Shown in pieces: positions 1 to 7,584 of a stretch of 64,000 nt of DNA. Made by a program: the position numbers and the translations under genes. The notes beneath the pieces are model-generated. The model was not told the origin of the DNA and made no database searches. It saw nothing but the letters and a program-made list of their open reading frames with translations. How positions within the stretch are numbered: position 1 is the first letter of the stretch; each line of letters begins with the position of its first letter. Origin of the DNA: [Candidatus Thermochlorobacteriaceae] bacterium GBChlB (lineage in GTDB: Bacteria > Bacteroidota > Chlorobiia > Chlorobiales > Thermochlorobacteraceae); contig JPGV01000031.1 of the NCBI GenBank assembly GCA_000724175.1, positions 1 to 64,000 on the forward strand, in the 5' to 3' direction.

Positions 1-39
1 TGGCGAGAAAATTCGCCTGCTCAACAAAGGATAATTACC

Positions 40-87
40 AAATGCGGTCGTGACCAAATGCGGTCGTGACCAAATGCGGTCGTGACC
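40..87. repeat. Three tandem 16-bp repeats upstream of ychF
   Basis: Three perfect head-to-tail copies of AAATGCGGTCGTGACC lie at 40-55, 56-71 and 72-87. Each copy contains the interrupted palindrome GGTC-gt-GACC, so the array carries three evenly spaced 10-bp dyads. The preceding bases 2-34 read in frame as the end of a possible upstream gene (last residues GEKIRLLNKG, stop TAA at 32-34), so the array may sit directly behind a stop codon. It could be a protein-binding array, a short repeat expansion, or part of a terminator region. Function is not known. Confidence 0.85.
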
Positions 88-229
88 AACCGATGTGTTT
101 AAGCAACGCGTGAAGTTAACCTTTGCTTGAAATTCGGCGACGGTGGATTGAAAATGATGAGTCGCTTTTGATTATTTTCGCCCCGCAAGTTTTTTTCATC
201 AATGTTTCTTTACACACTCGCTAAATCTC

Positions 230-1321
230 ATGTCGTTACGTTGTGGAATTTTAGGGTTGCCGAATGTCGGCAAATCCACACTGTTTAATGCGATTACCGC
301 GCAGCAAGTCGATGCGCAGAATTATCCGTTCTGCACCATTGAGCCAAATGTTGGCACGGTCGCCGTGCCAGACCCGCGCTTGAAGCCTCTGGCGAAATTG
401 GTCAATACCAAAACGATTGTTCCTGCCACGCTTGAAATCGTCGATATTGCTGGCTTGGTGCGCGGCGCATCGAAGGGCGAAGGGTTGGGTAATAAATTTC
501 TCTCGCACATCCGCGAAGTCGATGCGCTGATTCACGTTGTCCGATGTTTTGAAGACCCAAACATCGTTCATGTCGATGGCAGCGTTAATCCAAAGCGCGA
601 TATTGAAACGATTGAAACAGAACTGATTCTTGCCGATATGGAGTCAGTGGAAAAGCGGATTCAAAAGTTGGAAAAAGACGTGCGCAAAGACCCAAAACTT
701 CAACCGCAGATAGAGTTCGCAAGGCGCGTGCAAGAGACGCTCAACGCGGGAAAACCCGCACGGCTTGCGGCGCAAACTGATGAGGACAAAGCTGCACTCA
801 AAAGCCTGTTCTTGCTTTCCTCTAAACCCGTGCTGTATGCTGCGAATGTCAGCGAGAACGATGTCGTCAGCGGTAACGCCTTCACCAAACAAGTCGAGGA
901 ACTTGCCAGAGAAGAAGGCGCAAAGGTCGTGATTGTGTCAGCAAAAATCGAGTCGGAAATTGCGCTCATGCCCGAAGAAGATAAGCCGGAGTTTTTACAG
1001 AGTTTAGGCTTGGAGATGTCGGGTCTTGATAGGCTTATTCGCGCTGGCTATGATTTGCTTGGATTGCAAACGTATTTCACGGCGGGCGAAAAGGAAGTCC
1101 ATGCATGGACCATTAAGAAAGGCGCGAAAGCCCCCGAAGCCGCAGGCGTCATTCACAGCGATTTTGAAAAAGGATTTATTCGCGCCGAAGTCATGAAATA
1201 CGACGACCTGATGAAATTCGGCTCAGAACAAAAAGTGAAGGAAGCTGGCAAACTCGGTGTCGAAGGCAAAGATTACGTCGTCCATGACGGCGACGTGATG
1301 CTGTTCCGATTCAACGTTTAA
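230..1321 (+). CDS. ychF: Redox-regulated P-loop ATPase YchF (Obg family)
   Basis: Universal translation-associated P-loop NTPase of the Obg/YchF group, which prefers ATP over GTP and binds ribosomes. The 363-residue length is that of the family. The G1 loop GLPNVGKST is at about residues 9-17, the switch region [17 protein letters not shown] follows near residue 72, and the C-terminal TGS domain ends in the typical [15 protein letters not shown]. Start is the ATG at 230. It is followed after 15 bp by the YhcH-family gene, so the two may share a transcript. Family assignment is near certain; its cellular job in this organism is only known by analogy. Confidence 0.97.
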   Translation: MSLRCGILGLPNVGKSTLFNAITAQQVDAQNYPFCTIEPNVGTVAVPDPRLKPLAKLVNTKTIVPATLEIVDIAGLVRGASKGEGLGNKFLSHIREVDALIHVVRCFEDPNIVHVDGSVNPKRDIETIETELILADMESVEKRIQKLEKDVRKDPKLQPQIEFARRVQETLNAGKPARLAAQTDEDKAALKSLFLLSSKPVLYAANVSENDVVSGNAFTKQVEELAREEGAKVVIVSAKIESEIALMPEEDKPEFLQSLGLEMSGLDRLIRAGYDLLGLQTYFTAGEKEVHAWTIKKGAKAPEAAGVIHSDFEKGFIRAEVMKYDDLMKFGSEQKVKEAGKLGVEGKDYVVHDGDVMLFRFNV

Positions 1322-1336
1322 ACGCCAAAGCGACAA

Positions 1337-1780
1337 ATGATTTTAGACAAAGTGCAACACGCCGATAGGTATTTCGCCGTCCATCCGCGTTTTAAAGCCG
1401 CGTTTGAGTTCATCGCCAAGCCTGACGTCAAAATGCTTGCTGCTGGTACATATCAAATTCAGGACGACGACCTGTTTGTCATCATCGCTGAAGACCGCGC
1501 CCACGAGCATCACGCCAGATTAGAAGCGCATAAAAAATACATCGACATTCAACTGACAATTGATGGTGCCTTTGACATCGGTTGGAAATCCTTGGCAACC
1601 TGCCAAACGCTCGAACGCCCTGACGACGCTGAAAACGATGTGATGCTTTACGCCGATGCACCAGAATGCCAACTGTCGCTCTCGCCCGGCACCTTCGCTG
1701 TGTTTTTTCCTGACGACGCGCACGCGCCTAATGCACCAAACACGTTTGTCAAAAAAGCCATCGTCAAAGTTGCTCTATGA
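1337..1780 (+). CDS. YhcH/YjgK/YiaL family protein (DUF386)
   Basis: A 147-residue protein of the YhcH/YjgK/YiaL (EbgC-like) cupin-type beta-barrel family, whose members bind metal and have been linked to sialic acid and other sugar-acid metabolism. Recognisable elements are the EAHKKYIDIQ segment in the middle and the late FFPDDAHAP motif, both carrying putative metal-ligand histidines. The start ATG lies 15 bp after ychF, and its stop overlaps the next start in an ATGA arrangement, so translation of the three genes is probably coupled. No sugar-catabolic genes are adjacent, so the substrate cannot be inferred from context. Confidence 0.88.
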   Translation: MILDKVQHADRYFAVHPRFKAAFEFIAKPDVKMLAAGTYQIQDDDLFVIIAEDRAHEHHARLEAHKKYIDIQLTIDGAFDIGWKSLATCQTLERPDDAENDVMLYADAPECQLSLSPGTFAVFFPDDAHAPNAPNTFVKKAIVKVAL

Positions 1781-2262
1781 TTGAAATTGTTCCACTGGTT
1801 GCGGCGCATAAAGAGCCGATTCGCCGTCTCCTCTTGGAAACACAGGCGTTTCGGGACGATGAAGTCGACGTGGCGATGGAACTCGTTGAGGACACGCTCT
1901 CCAAATCTGCGCCGCTTGCGCCCGATGATTATCACATTTATGTCGCCGTTGAAAATGAAGCCGTGTTAGGGTATGTATGTTTCGGCAAAACACCCATGAC
2001 GCTCTCGACCTTCGATTTGTATTGGATTGCAGTCTCGCCAAACGCGCAGGGCAAAGGCGTTGGAAAAAAACTGGTTGACTTTACGTGCATGCGCGTTGCT
2101 GAAATGAGCGGCAAACTAATTGTAATTGAAACTGCGTCGCAGCCGAAGTATCTGCCCGCGCAAAAGTTCTACGAAAAAATCGGCTGCGCGTTGGAAGCAA
2201 GAATTAAAAACTTCTACAGCGTCGGCGACGACAAACTTATCTACACCAAACACCTTGACTAA
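1777..2262 (+). CDS. GNAT family N-acetyltransferase
   Basis: A 161-residue acetyl-CoA dependent N-acetyltransferase of the GNAT fold. The acetyl-CoA pyrophosphate-binding motif A is visible as VSPNAQGKGVGKKLVDF around residues 88-104, preceded by the beta-4 strand LYWIAVS and followed by ETASQPKYLPAQKFYEKIGC, the usual motif B region. It overlaps the preceding gene by four bases (ATGA) and its last eight bases overlap the proposed TTG start of murI. The acceptor substrate cannot be told from sequence; peptide, amino acid or small amine are all possible. Confidence 0.9.
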   Translation: MIEIVPLVAAHKEPIRRLLLETQAFRDDEVDVAMELVEDTLSKSAPLAPDDYHIYVAVENEAVLGYVCFGKTPMTLSTFDLYWIAVSPNAQGKGVGKKLVDFTCMRVAEMSGKLIVIETASQPKYLPAQKFYEKIGCALEARIKNFYSVGDDKLIYTKHLD

Positions 2263-3067
2263 GCTTACAGCAGCCTCGCCAATTGGCATTTTCGATTCTG
2301 GCGTCGGCGGCTTAACGGTTGTGCGTCAAATCCGGGCGCTGTTGCCGAATGAACCGCTTGTCTATTTCGGCGATACGGCGCGCGTGCCTTATGGGACAAA
2401 ATCGCAGCCGACCATACGCAAATATGCTGCCGACGATGCGCGTTTGCTGTTGAAATACGACCCGAAGCTCATCGTCGTTGCCTGTAACACCGTCTCGGCG
2501 CTGGCGCTCGACGTTGTCAAGGAGCTTGCAGACGATATTCCTGTCTTGGGCGTGATTGCGGCAGGTGCGCGGCTGGCGGTCGAGCAAAGTAAAATCAAGC
2601 GAATCGGGGTGATTGGCACATCGGCGACGGTCAATTCGGGCGCATACCAATCAGAGATTCATCGCATCGAAAAAAATGCGTTTGTTTTTTCGAAAGCCTG
2701 TCCGCTCTTCGTCCCGCTTGCCGAAGAGGGGCTCGCTGCGCACGACGCAACAAAGTTGATTGCAAAAGAGTATTTGACAGAGCTTTTGGAGGCGAACATC
2801 GATGCGCTTGTTCTTGGCTGCACGCATTACCCGATTTTGCGCGGTGCGATTAGAGAGACCGTCGGCAACAGCGTTACAATTATTGATTCCGCCGAAGCGA
2901 TTGCGCGCGACATAAAATCAACGCTAACGGAAAAGAGTCTGCTTAATTCGTCGATGCCATGCGTGCCGTTGAAACTCTTGGTGAGCGATGTGCCGCAGCG
3001 CTTCAAAAGCATCGCCGAAGTGTTCTTGGGCGTCGAACTTCCCGATATTGAATTGGTTGAGGTGTGA
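2255..3067 (+). CDS. murI: Glutamate racemase
   Basis: Cofactor-independent glutamate racemase supplying D-glutamate for peptidoglycan. The N-terminal strand IGIFDSGVGGLTVVRQI carries the first catalytic-site region, followed by YFGDTARVPYG, the first catalytic cysteine in VVACNTVSALA, and the second in VLGCTHYPIL. The reading frame stays open upstream to 2126, but that part lies wholly inside the GNAT gene and has unlike composition. The TTG at 2255 gives a 270-residue protein, the normal family length, with an eight-base overlap with the GNAT stop; this is the chosen start. It converges with the metallo-hydrolase gene with a single base between stops. Confidence 0.94.
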   Translation: MTKLTAASPIGIFDSGVGGLTVVRQIRALLPNEPLVYFGDTARVPYGTKSQPTIRKYAADDARLLLKYDPKLIVVACNTVSALALDVVKELADDIPVLGVIAAGARLAVEQSKIKRIGVIGTSATVNSGAYQSEIHRIEKNAFVFSKACPLFVPLAEEGLAAHDATKLIAKEYLTELLEANIDALVLGCTHYPILRGAIRETVGNSVTIIDSAEAIARDIKSTLTEKSLLNSSMPCVPLKLLVSDVPQRFKSIAEVFLGVELPDIELVEV

Positions 3068-3068
3068 A

Positions 3069-3740
3069 CTAAATGCCGAGTTGTCGGATAATTGGATTCG
3101 TCCGACGTTCGTCGCCAATGGTTGTAGGCGAGCCGTGTCCAGAATACACTGTCACATCGTCGGGCAGTTGCATCAAGCGCGAAAGCGAGTGCGAAAGTTG
3201 GTCAAGATTGCCATCAATGAAATCCCAGCGACCGACCGAGCCTTTGAAAAGCGTGTCGCCTGCGAATAAAACGTGGTGTCTGGGTTCGTAGAAGCAAACA
3301 CCGCCGAGCGTGTGTCCGGGCGTGTAGATGACCTCAAACCGAAGCGAGCCGACGTCGATTAGGTCGCCGTCATGAAGATAGGTGCTGGCTTTCGTCGGCG
3401 TTATCGGAAACGGAATTGGAAAGTTTTCTTTGTAAGGCTCAATGAGTCGCCATTCATCGAGGTGGTGAATGAAGATAGGCGCGCCTGTTGCCTGTTGAAG
3501 CGGAAAGTTGTCGGCGGAATGGTCGAAATGTCCATGCGTATTAAGGATTTTCTCGATAAGAAAATTTTGTTTGGAAATTTCTGCCAAAAGGAGCGGTGTG
3601 GAGCCGTAAGAGCAATCAATCACGCACGCCGACGCAATGCCATTCGGAGCTGGAACTGTATCGCTAACGAGATACGCGAACGTGTCGAGCGGTCCGCATT
3701 CAAAGCCTTTGATGAACAGTGCAGCGCGAGCCACAAGCAT
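3069..3740 (-). CDS. MBL-fold metallo-hydrolase, glyoxalase II-like
   Basis: A 223-residue metallo-beta-lactamase fold hydrolase. The binuclear metal motif is present as NTHGHFDHSADN, followed by a second-ligand histidine in YTPGHTLGGVCFY, the aspartate ligand in FAGDTLFKGSVGRWD, and the last histidine in VYSGHGSPTTIGDERR. This set matches the short glyoxalase II-like hydrolases that cleave thioesters such as S-lactoyl-thiols. Whether the thiol is glutathione or a bacillithiol type cannot be told, but bshA lies in this window. The gene is divergent from the NTF2-like gene with 53 bp between starts and converges with murI. Confidence 0.92.
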   Translation of the reverse strand: MLVARAALFIKGFECGPLDTFAYLVSDTVPAPNGIASACVIDCSYGSTPLLLAEISKQNFLIEKILNTHGHFDHSADNFPLQQATGAPIFIHHLDEWRLIEPYKENFPIPFPITPTKASTYLHDGDLIDVGSLRFEVIYTPGHTLGGVCFYEPRHHVLFAGDTLFKGSVGRWDFIDGNLDQLSHSLSRLMQLPDDVTVYSGHGSPTTIGDERRTNPIIRQLGI

Positions 3741-3793
3741 AAACTTTCCTTAACAATGGATTCATTATTTTCAAAATTAAAACAAATCGACCG

Positions 3794-4222
3794 ATGACAC
3801 ATCTGTTTTTGCTGTGGCTCTCGCTGACGCCGACGAATATGTCGCTCATTGATGATAAAGCGGATATCCTTGCTGTCTTAAACGCGCAAGTCGCAGCATG
3901 GAACAATGGTGATATCAGGGCGTTTATGAACGGCTACAAAAAGTCGGACTCAACGAAGTTTGTGTCGTCCAAAGGTGTAACGCTGGGCTACAACGCGGTC
4001 TTGGAGCGGTATCTGAAAAACTATCCAACCAAGGAAACAATGGGCAACCTCTCGTTTAGCGAGCTGGATGTAAAACTGCTCTCGTCAAAGAGTGCGCATG
4101 TCGTTGGACGGTGGATGTTGGCGCGACCTGAAAAAGACGGCGGCGATGTCGGTGGATATTTCTCATTGCTGTTTGAGAAGACGCTTGATGGCTGGAAAAT
4201 TATTGCCGACCACACGTCCTAA
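3794..4222 (+). CDS. NTF2-like / DUF4440-type protein
   Basis: A 142-residue protein with the alpha-plus-beta cone pattern of the SnoaL/NTF2-like superfamily: an N-terminal helix ILAVLNAQVAAWNNGDI, a helix-loop with YKKSD, and C-terminal strands ending FEKTLDGWKIIADHTS. These small domains act as ligand-binding or enzyme folds of varied function. The first ATG gives a short hydrophobic leader (THLFLLWLSL); a second ATG at 3839 would remove it. It lies 34 bp upstream of the TPR histidine kinase on the same strand, so a shared transcript is likely. Function is unknown. Confidence 0.8.
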   Translation: MTHLFLLWLSLTPTNMSLIDDKADILAVLNAQVAAWNNGDIRAFMNGYKKSDSTKFVSSKGVTLGYNAVLERYLKNYPTKETMGNLSFSELDVKLLSSKSAHVVGRWMLARPEKDGGDVGGYFSLLFEKTLDGWKIIADHTS

Positions 4223-4256
4223 TCCAATTAAAGAACACACGCCAGAATTGCCTGCT

Positions 4257-6110
4257 ATGGAGAAACGGCAAGACGCGGAGAAGGAAAAAGCCCACCAGTT
4301 GAGCGTTCAAGAAAGAATTGACGCGCTCATTGAAATGGCGTGCGAGATTAGCAACCAAGATGCTGCCCGCGCGCTCGTGCTCTCCGAAGAAGCCTACAAA
4401 CTTTCCCAAGAGCCACTTTACCCAAAAGGCTTAGCGGGCAGTTTGCTACAAGCGGGATATGCGCTGTGGCAACTTGGTAACTACGATGAATCGCTCGCGA
4501 AATCACGTTTAGCATTAGGCTTGTTTGAAGCCATCTCCGACGACTTAGGCAAAGCCTCCGCATTGAACAATATCGGTTTAGCCTACTGGAATTTAGGCGA
4601 TTATGAAACTGCGCTGTCGCATTATCAAGAAGCCTTGGAGTTGATGCCGCTCGTCGGAGATAAAAAATTAGAAAGCCATGTGCTGAGCAACATCGGCATT
4701 ATTTATCGCACGACGGGAGACCAAGACAATGCGCTTCAGTATTATGAGCGTGCAATGAAATTGCGCGAAGAGTGCGGCGATGAGCGCGGCATTGCCAATT
4801 CGCTCAACAACATCGGCGTTGTGTGCTTTCAGAAGGGGGACTACACAGCTGCGCGCTCTTACTTTGAAAAGAGCTTGGAGATCCGCGAGCGGCTCGACAA
4901 CGAGCGCAGCGTCGCAGCGTCGCTCAACAATATCGGCGAGGTCTATGTGAAATTGGGAATAGACGAAACGGCGCTGACGTATTTCAACGAGAGCTTGAAA
5001 AAAAACAACGGACGAGACAAAGAGGCGGAAATTATTTGTTGTATAAATCTGGGAGGGCTCTACGCGCGGCGCGGCGCGCTGCAAGACGCGGTCGAGTATC
5101 TTCAACAGGCATTAACAACAGCGCAGGAGATTAAAGCTAAGCCAAAGATCTTTGCTGTGCATGAAACACTCGCCGATGTTTATGCAAACATGGGCGACTA
5201 CGAAAGCGCATTTGAACACCATCGAGCGTTTTACCGCGTGCAGTCGGAAGTGATGAGCGAGCAATCCAAACTGTCGCTTAAAGGCGCACAGGTGCGGTTG
5301 GAAATGGAACGCGCTGAAAATTATCGTTTGAAGAACGTCGAGCTGGCGCAAACCAACGATGCCTTACGCGAAGCCAATCGCTTGAAAACAGAACTCTTGC
5401 ACATCGCTGCACACGACCTGCGTAATCCGCTCTCCGCCATCATTAGTTTACTCGACCTGATTTCCCAGACGCCAAACACTTCGCCCGACGAACACCGACG
5501 ATACCAAGAAATGATACGCGGACAAGTCCGGCACGTCTTGCAACTCATCAACGATTTACTTAACTCTGCCTCTATTGAAAGTGGCGAAGTAAGGTTGCGT
5601 AAGCGCGCGATTGACATCGGTCAGTTAATGCAACTTGTGGCAATGAGCAATGAGCATGTAGCCAGACAAAAGTCGCAAGAGTTCATGCTGCATATTGAGC
5701 CAAACGCAATTGCCGAAATTGATGAAGACCGAGTGCGCGAAGTCCTCGAGAACCTCATCAGCAATGCTATCAAATACTCTCCGTCAGGAAAAAAAATTTG
5801 GCTGGAGGTGAAAAAAAACGTCGAGCCAAATTCGCAGGATAGAGCAGGCACAGCAGCAGGCGAGCCACATGTTATCATTTCTATTCGCGACGAAGGACAA
5901 GGCTTAACCGACGAGGACAAGAAAAAGCTGTTTGGAAAATTTCAACGATTATCGGCGCGACCAACAGGCGGCGAGAGCTCGACAGGATTAGGCTTGTCAA
6001 TTGTCAAGCAATTGGTGGAACTGCACGGCGGCAGAATTTGGGCAGAAAGCGAGGGTAAAGACAAAGGCAGCGCATTCGTCGTTGAACTGCCTGTGAAATC
6101 CGCATCCTGA
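4257..6110 (+). CDS. Cytoplasmic TPR-containing sensor histidine kinase
   Basis: A 617-residue kinase with no membrane segment or signal peptide. About six tetratricopeptide repeats span residues 60-325, recognisable from recurring NNIGxxYxxxGDYxxAL units. A coiled-coil linker rich in E, R and N follows (about 326-378), then a HisKA domain with the phospho-acceptor His386 in IAAHDLRNPLSA, and a HATPase domain with N box ENLISNAIKYSPSG (about 490), G1 box RDEGQGL and G2 box GLGLSIVKQLVELHGG. The start at ATG 4257 is chosen because the upstream extension overlaps the NTF2-like gene. No response regulator is adjacent. It presumably senses a cytoplasmic protein partner through the TPRs. Confidence 0.93.
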   Translation: MEKRQDAEKEKAHQLSVQERIDALIEMACEISNQDAARALVLSEEAYKLSQEPLYPKGLAGSLLQAGYALWQLGNYDESLAKSRLALGLFEAISDDLGKASALNNIGLAYWNLGDYETALSHYQEALELMPLVGDKKLESHVLSNIGIIYRTTGDQDNALQYYERAMKLREECGDERGIANSLNNIGVVCFQKGDYTAARSYFEKSLEIRERLDNERSVAASLNNIGEVYVKLGIDETALTYFNESLKKNNGRDKEAEIICCINLGGLYARRGALQDAVEYLQQALTTAQEIKAKPKIFAVHETLADVYANMGDYESAFEHHRAFYRVQSEVMSEQSKLSLKGAQVRLEMERAENYRLKNVELAQTNDALREANRLKTELLHIAAHDLRNPLSAIISLLDLISQTPNTSPDEHRRYQEMIRGQVRHVLQLINDLLNSASIESGEVRLRKRAIDIGQLMQLVAMSNEHVARQKSQEFMLHIEPNAIAEIDEDRVREVLENLISNAIKYSPSGKKIWLEVKKNVEPNSQDRAGTAAGEPHVIISIRDEGQGLTDEDKKKLFGKFQRLSARPTGGESSTGLGLSIVKQLVELHGGRIWAESEGKDKGSAFVVELPVKSAS

Positions 6111-6126
6111 AAGAGGCAATATTGTA

Positions 6127-6930
6127 ATGCAACTCAAACACTTGAACCAAATGCCATATAAACACCTGCTTGTCTCCCAAGAACTTGAAACAAAAATTGC
6201 CGTCGTGCAACTCAATCGTCCGCAAGCCTTGAACGCGCTGTGCTTCGAGTTGATGGATGAACTGATTGAGGCATTAGAAGCACTCGACAAAAATACAGAT
6301 GTGAATGCAGTCGTTCTGACAGGAAACGAAAAAGCATTTGCGGCGGGCGCGGACATCAAAGAATTTGCAGAACGAAATGTAACGCAAATGCTGCTCGAAG
6401 ACCGTCTGTCGCAGTGGAAGCGGATTGAGGCAATATCAAAACCTCTCGTTGCGGCTGTGTCGGGCTTCGCGCTGGGCGGCGGCTGTGAATTGATGTTGCA
6501 CTGCGACATAGTGATTGCGTCTGAAACCGTTAAACTCGGTCAGCCTGAAATCAACATTGGTGTCATGCCGGGCGCAGGCGGCACGCAGCGCCTGACAAAA
6601 CTCGTTGGCAAGTTCAAAGCAATGGAGCTGGTATTGACAGGACGGTTCATCGATGCCAAAGAAGCATTGGAGTTAAAACTCGTTAATAAAATTGTGCCGG
6701 TTGCCGACTGTTTGGAAGACGCAAAAAAACTCGCTCGCGAAATCGCCGCCAAAGCGCCTATCGCGGCGCGCGCCGCCAAAGCTGCCATCCGAAAAGCACT
6801 GGAAACAACGCTCGACGACGGACTCGAGTTTGAACGACAACGATTTTATTTGCTCTTCGATACCGATGACAAAAAAGAAGGCATGCAAGCCTTTATTGAA
6901 AAACGTAAGCCGCAGTGGACGGGAAAATAA
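6127..6930 (+). CDS. Enoyl-CoA hydratase/isomerase family protein
   Basis: Crotonase-fold enzyme of 267 residues, likely adding water to trans-2-enoyl-CoA in fatty-acid oxidation. The oxyanion-hole segment AFAAGADIKEFA is near residue 75, and both catalytic glutamates of classic hydratases are kept, one in LGGGCELMLHCD and one in GQPEINIGVMPGAGGTQRL. The ATG at 6127 has an AGAGG sequence ten bases upstream; a second ATG at 6151 is an alternative. It follows the histidine kinase by 16 bp. With the acyl-CoA dehydrogenase at 43.7-44.8 kb it points to beta-oxidation or branched-chain acid catabolism. Confidence 0.93.
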   Translation: MQLKHLNQMPYKHLLVSQELETKIAVVQLNRPQALNALCFELMDELIEALEALDKNTDVNAVVLTGNEKAFAAGADIKEFAERNVTQMLLEDRLSQWKRIEAISKPLVAAVSGFALGGGCELMLHCDIVIASETVKLGQPEINIGVMPGAGGTQRLTKLVGKFKAMELVLTGRFIDAKEALELKLVNKIVPVADCLEDAKKLAREIAAKAPIAARAAKAAIRKALETTLDDGLEFERQRFYLLFDTDDKKEGMQAFIEKRKPQWTGK

Positions 6931-7010
6931 ACGCGCGGCGCATTGGCGATGTGAGGGAATTTTGTTACAGAGTTTCCGTGTTGGACAAGCAACTTAACAA
7001 GGAAACAAGA

Positions 7011-7532
7011 ATGTCTGTAATGACCGACGTGTTTAGCTCGAACACCATTGCGTTGCAATCTGCGCCGAAAGGCTTTGTGCCACATGTGCATGAGTATGTT
7101 TTTACGGTCGAGCGTCCGCGCGAAAAAGTCTGGCAGTGGCTCAACTCGACTGAAACCTTCACCGAGTCTCAAATTTTTCCATGGCGCGTCGAGTTCGTCT
7201 CGCCCGACAGAGAAACGCCGGCTGACTTTCGAGTCGGCGTGCTGAACGTGCATCACGGACCAATGATGATGTTCAGCGGTGTCCTCACAGAAATCCGCGA
7301 CAACGAATACCGCGACCTGCAATACTTCTACGGCAGCTATGTCGGCAGCCTGCGGTGGATTCGTCCCACGCGGTTGCAGTTTTGGGTAAGCGACGCAGAG
7401 GGCGGCGGCACGACTGTAAAAGCCCGTTTGGAAAGTTTTGTCCTTCCTGCACTGGCGGGATTTTGGACATGGGCGCAGAGCCTTGTCTGGAAACAGTTCC
7501 CGGGCGATATTCGCCGCGCCATCAAAGCCTAA
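7011..7532 (+). CDS. SRPBCC (START/Bet v1-like) family protein
   Basis: A 173-residue single-domain protein with a polyketide cyclase/START-like pattern: VHEYVFTVERPREKVWQWLNSTE is the typical first strand and helix of SRPBCC proteins, and the C-terminal long helix follows FVLPALAGFWTWAQSL. The fold forms a deep hydrophobic cavity for lipids or cofactors. The start at ATG 7011 has AAGGAA about eight bases upstream and is preferred over the longer in-frame reading from 6915. No function can be assigned. Confidence 0.82.
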   Translation: MSVMTDVFSSNTIALQSAPKGFVPHVHEYVFTVERPREKVWQWLNSTETFTESQIFPWRVEFVSPDRETPADFRVGVLNVHHGPMMMFSGVLTEIRDNEYRDLQYFYGSYVGSLRWIRPTRLQFWVSDAEGGGTTVKARLESFVLPALAGFWTWAQSLVWKQFPGDIRRAIKA

Positions 7533-7584
7533 GATGGAAAGAGTGCAAGAGTGAGCCAGTGTCAAGACAGTCGTGAAACAACTG

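Noticed and set aside
1-34. Upstream gene end
   Set aside because: The bases read as a plausible C terminus with a stop at 32-34, but ten codons are too few to support a feature.
40-87. CRISPR array
   Set aside because: The repeats are 16 bp with no spacers between them and no cas genes are nearby.
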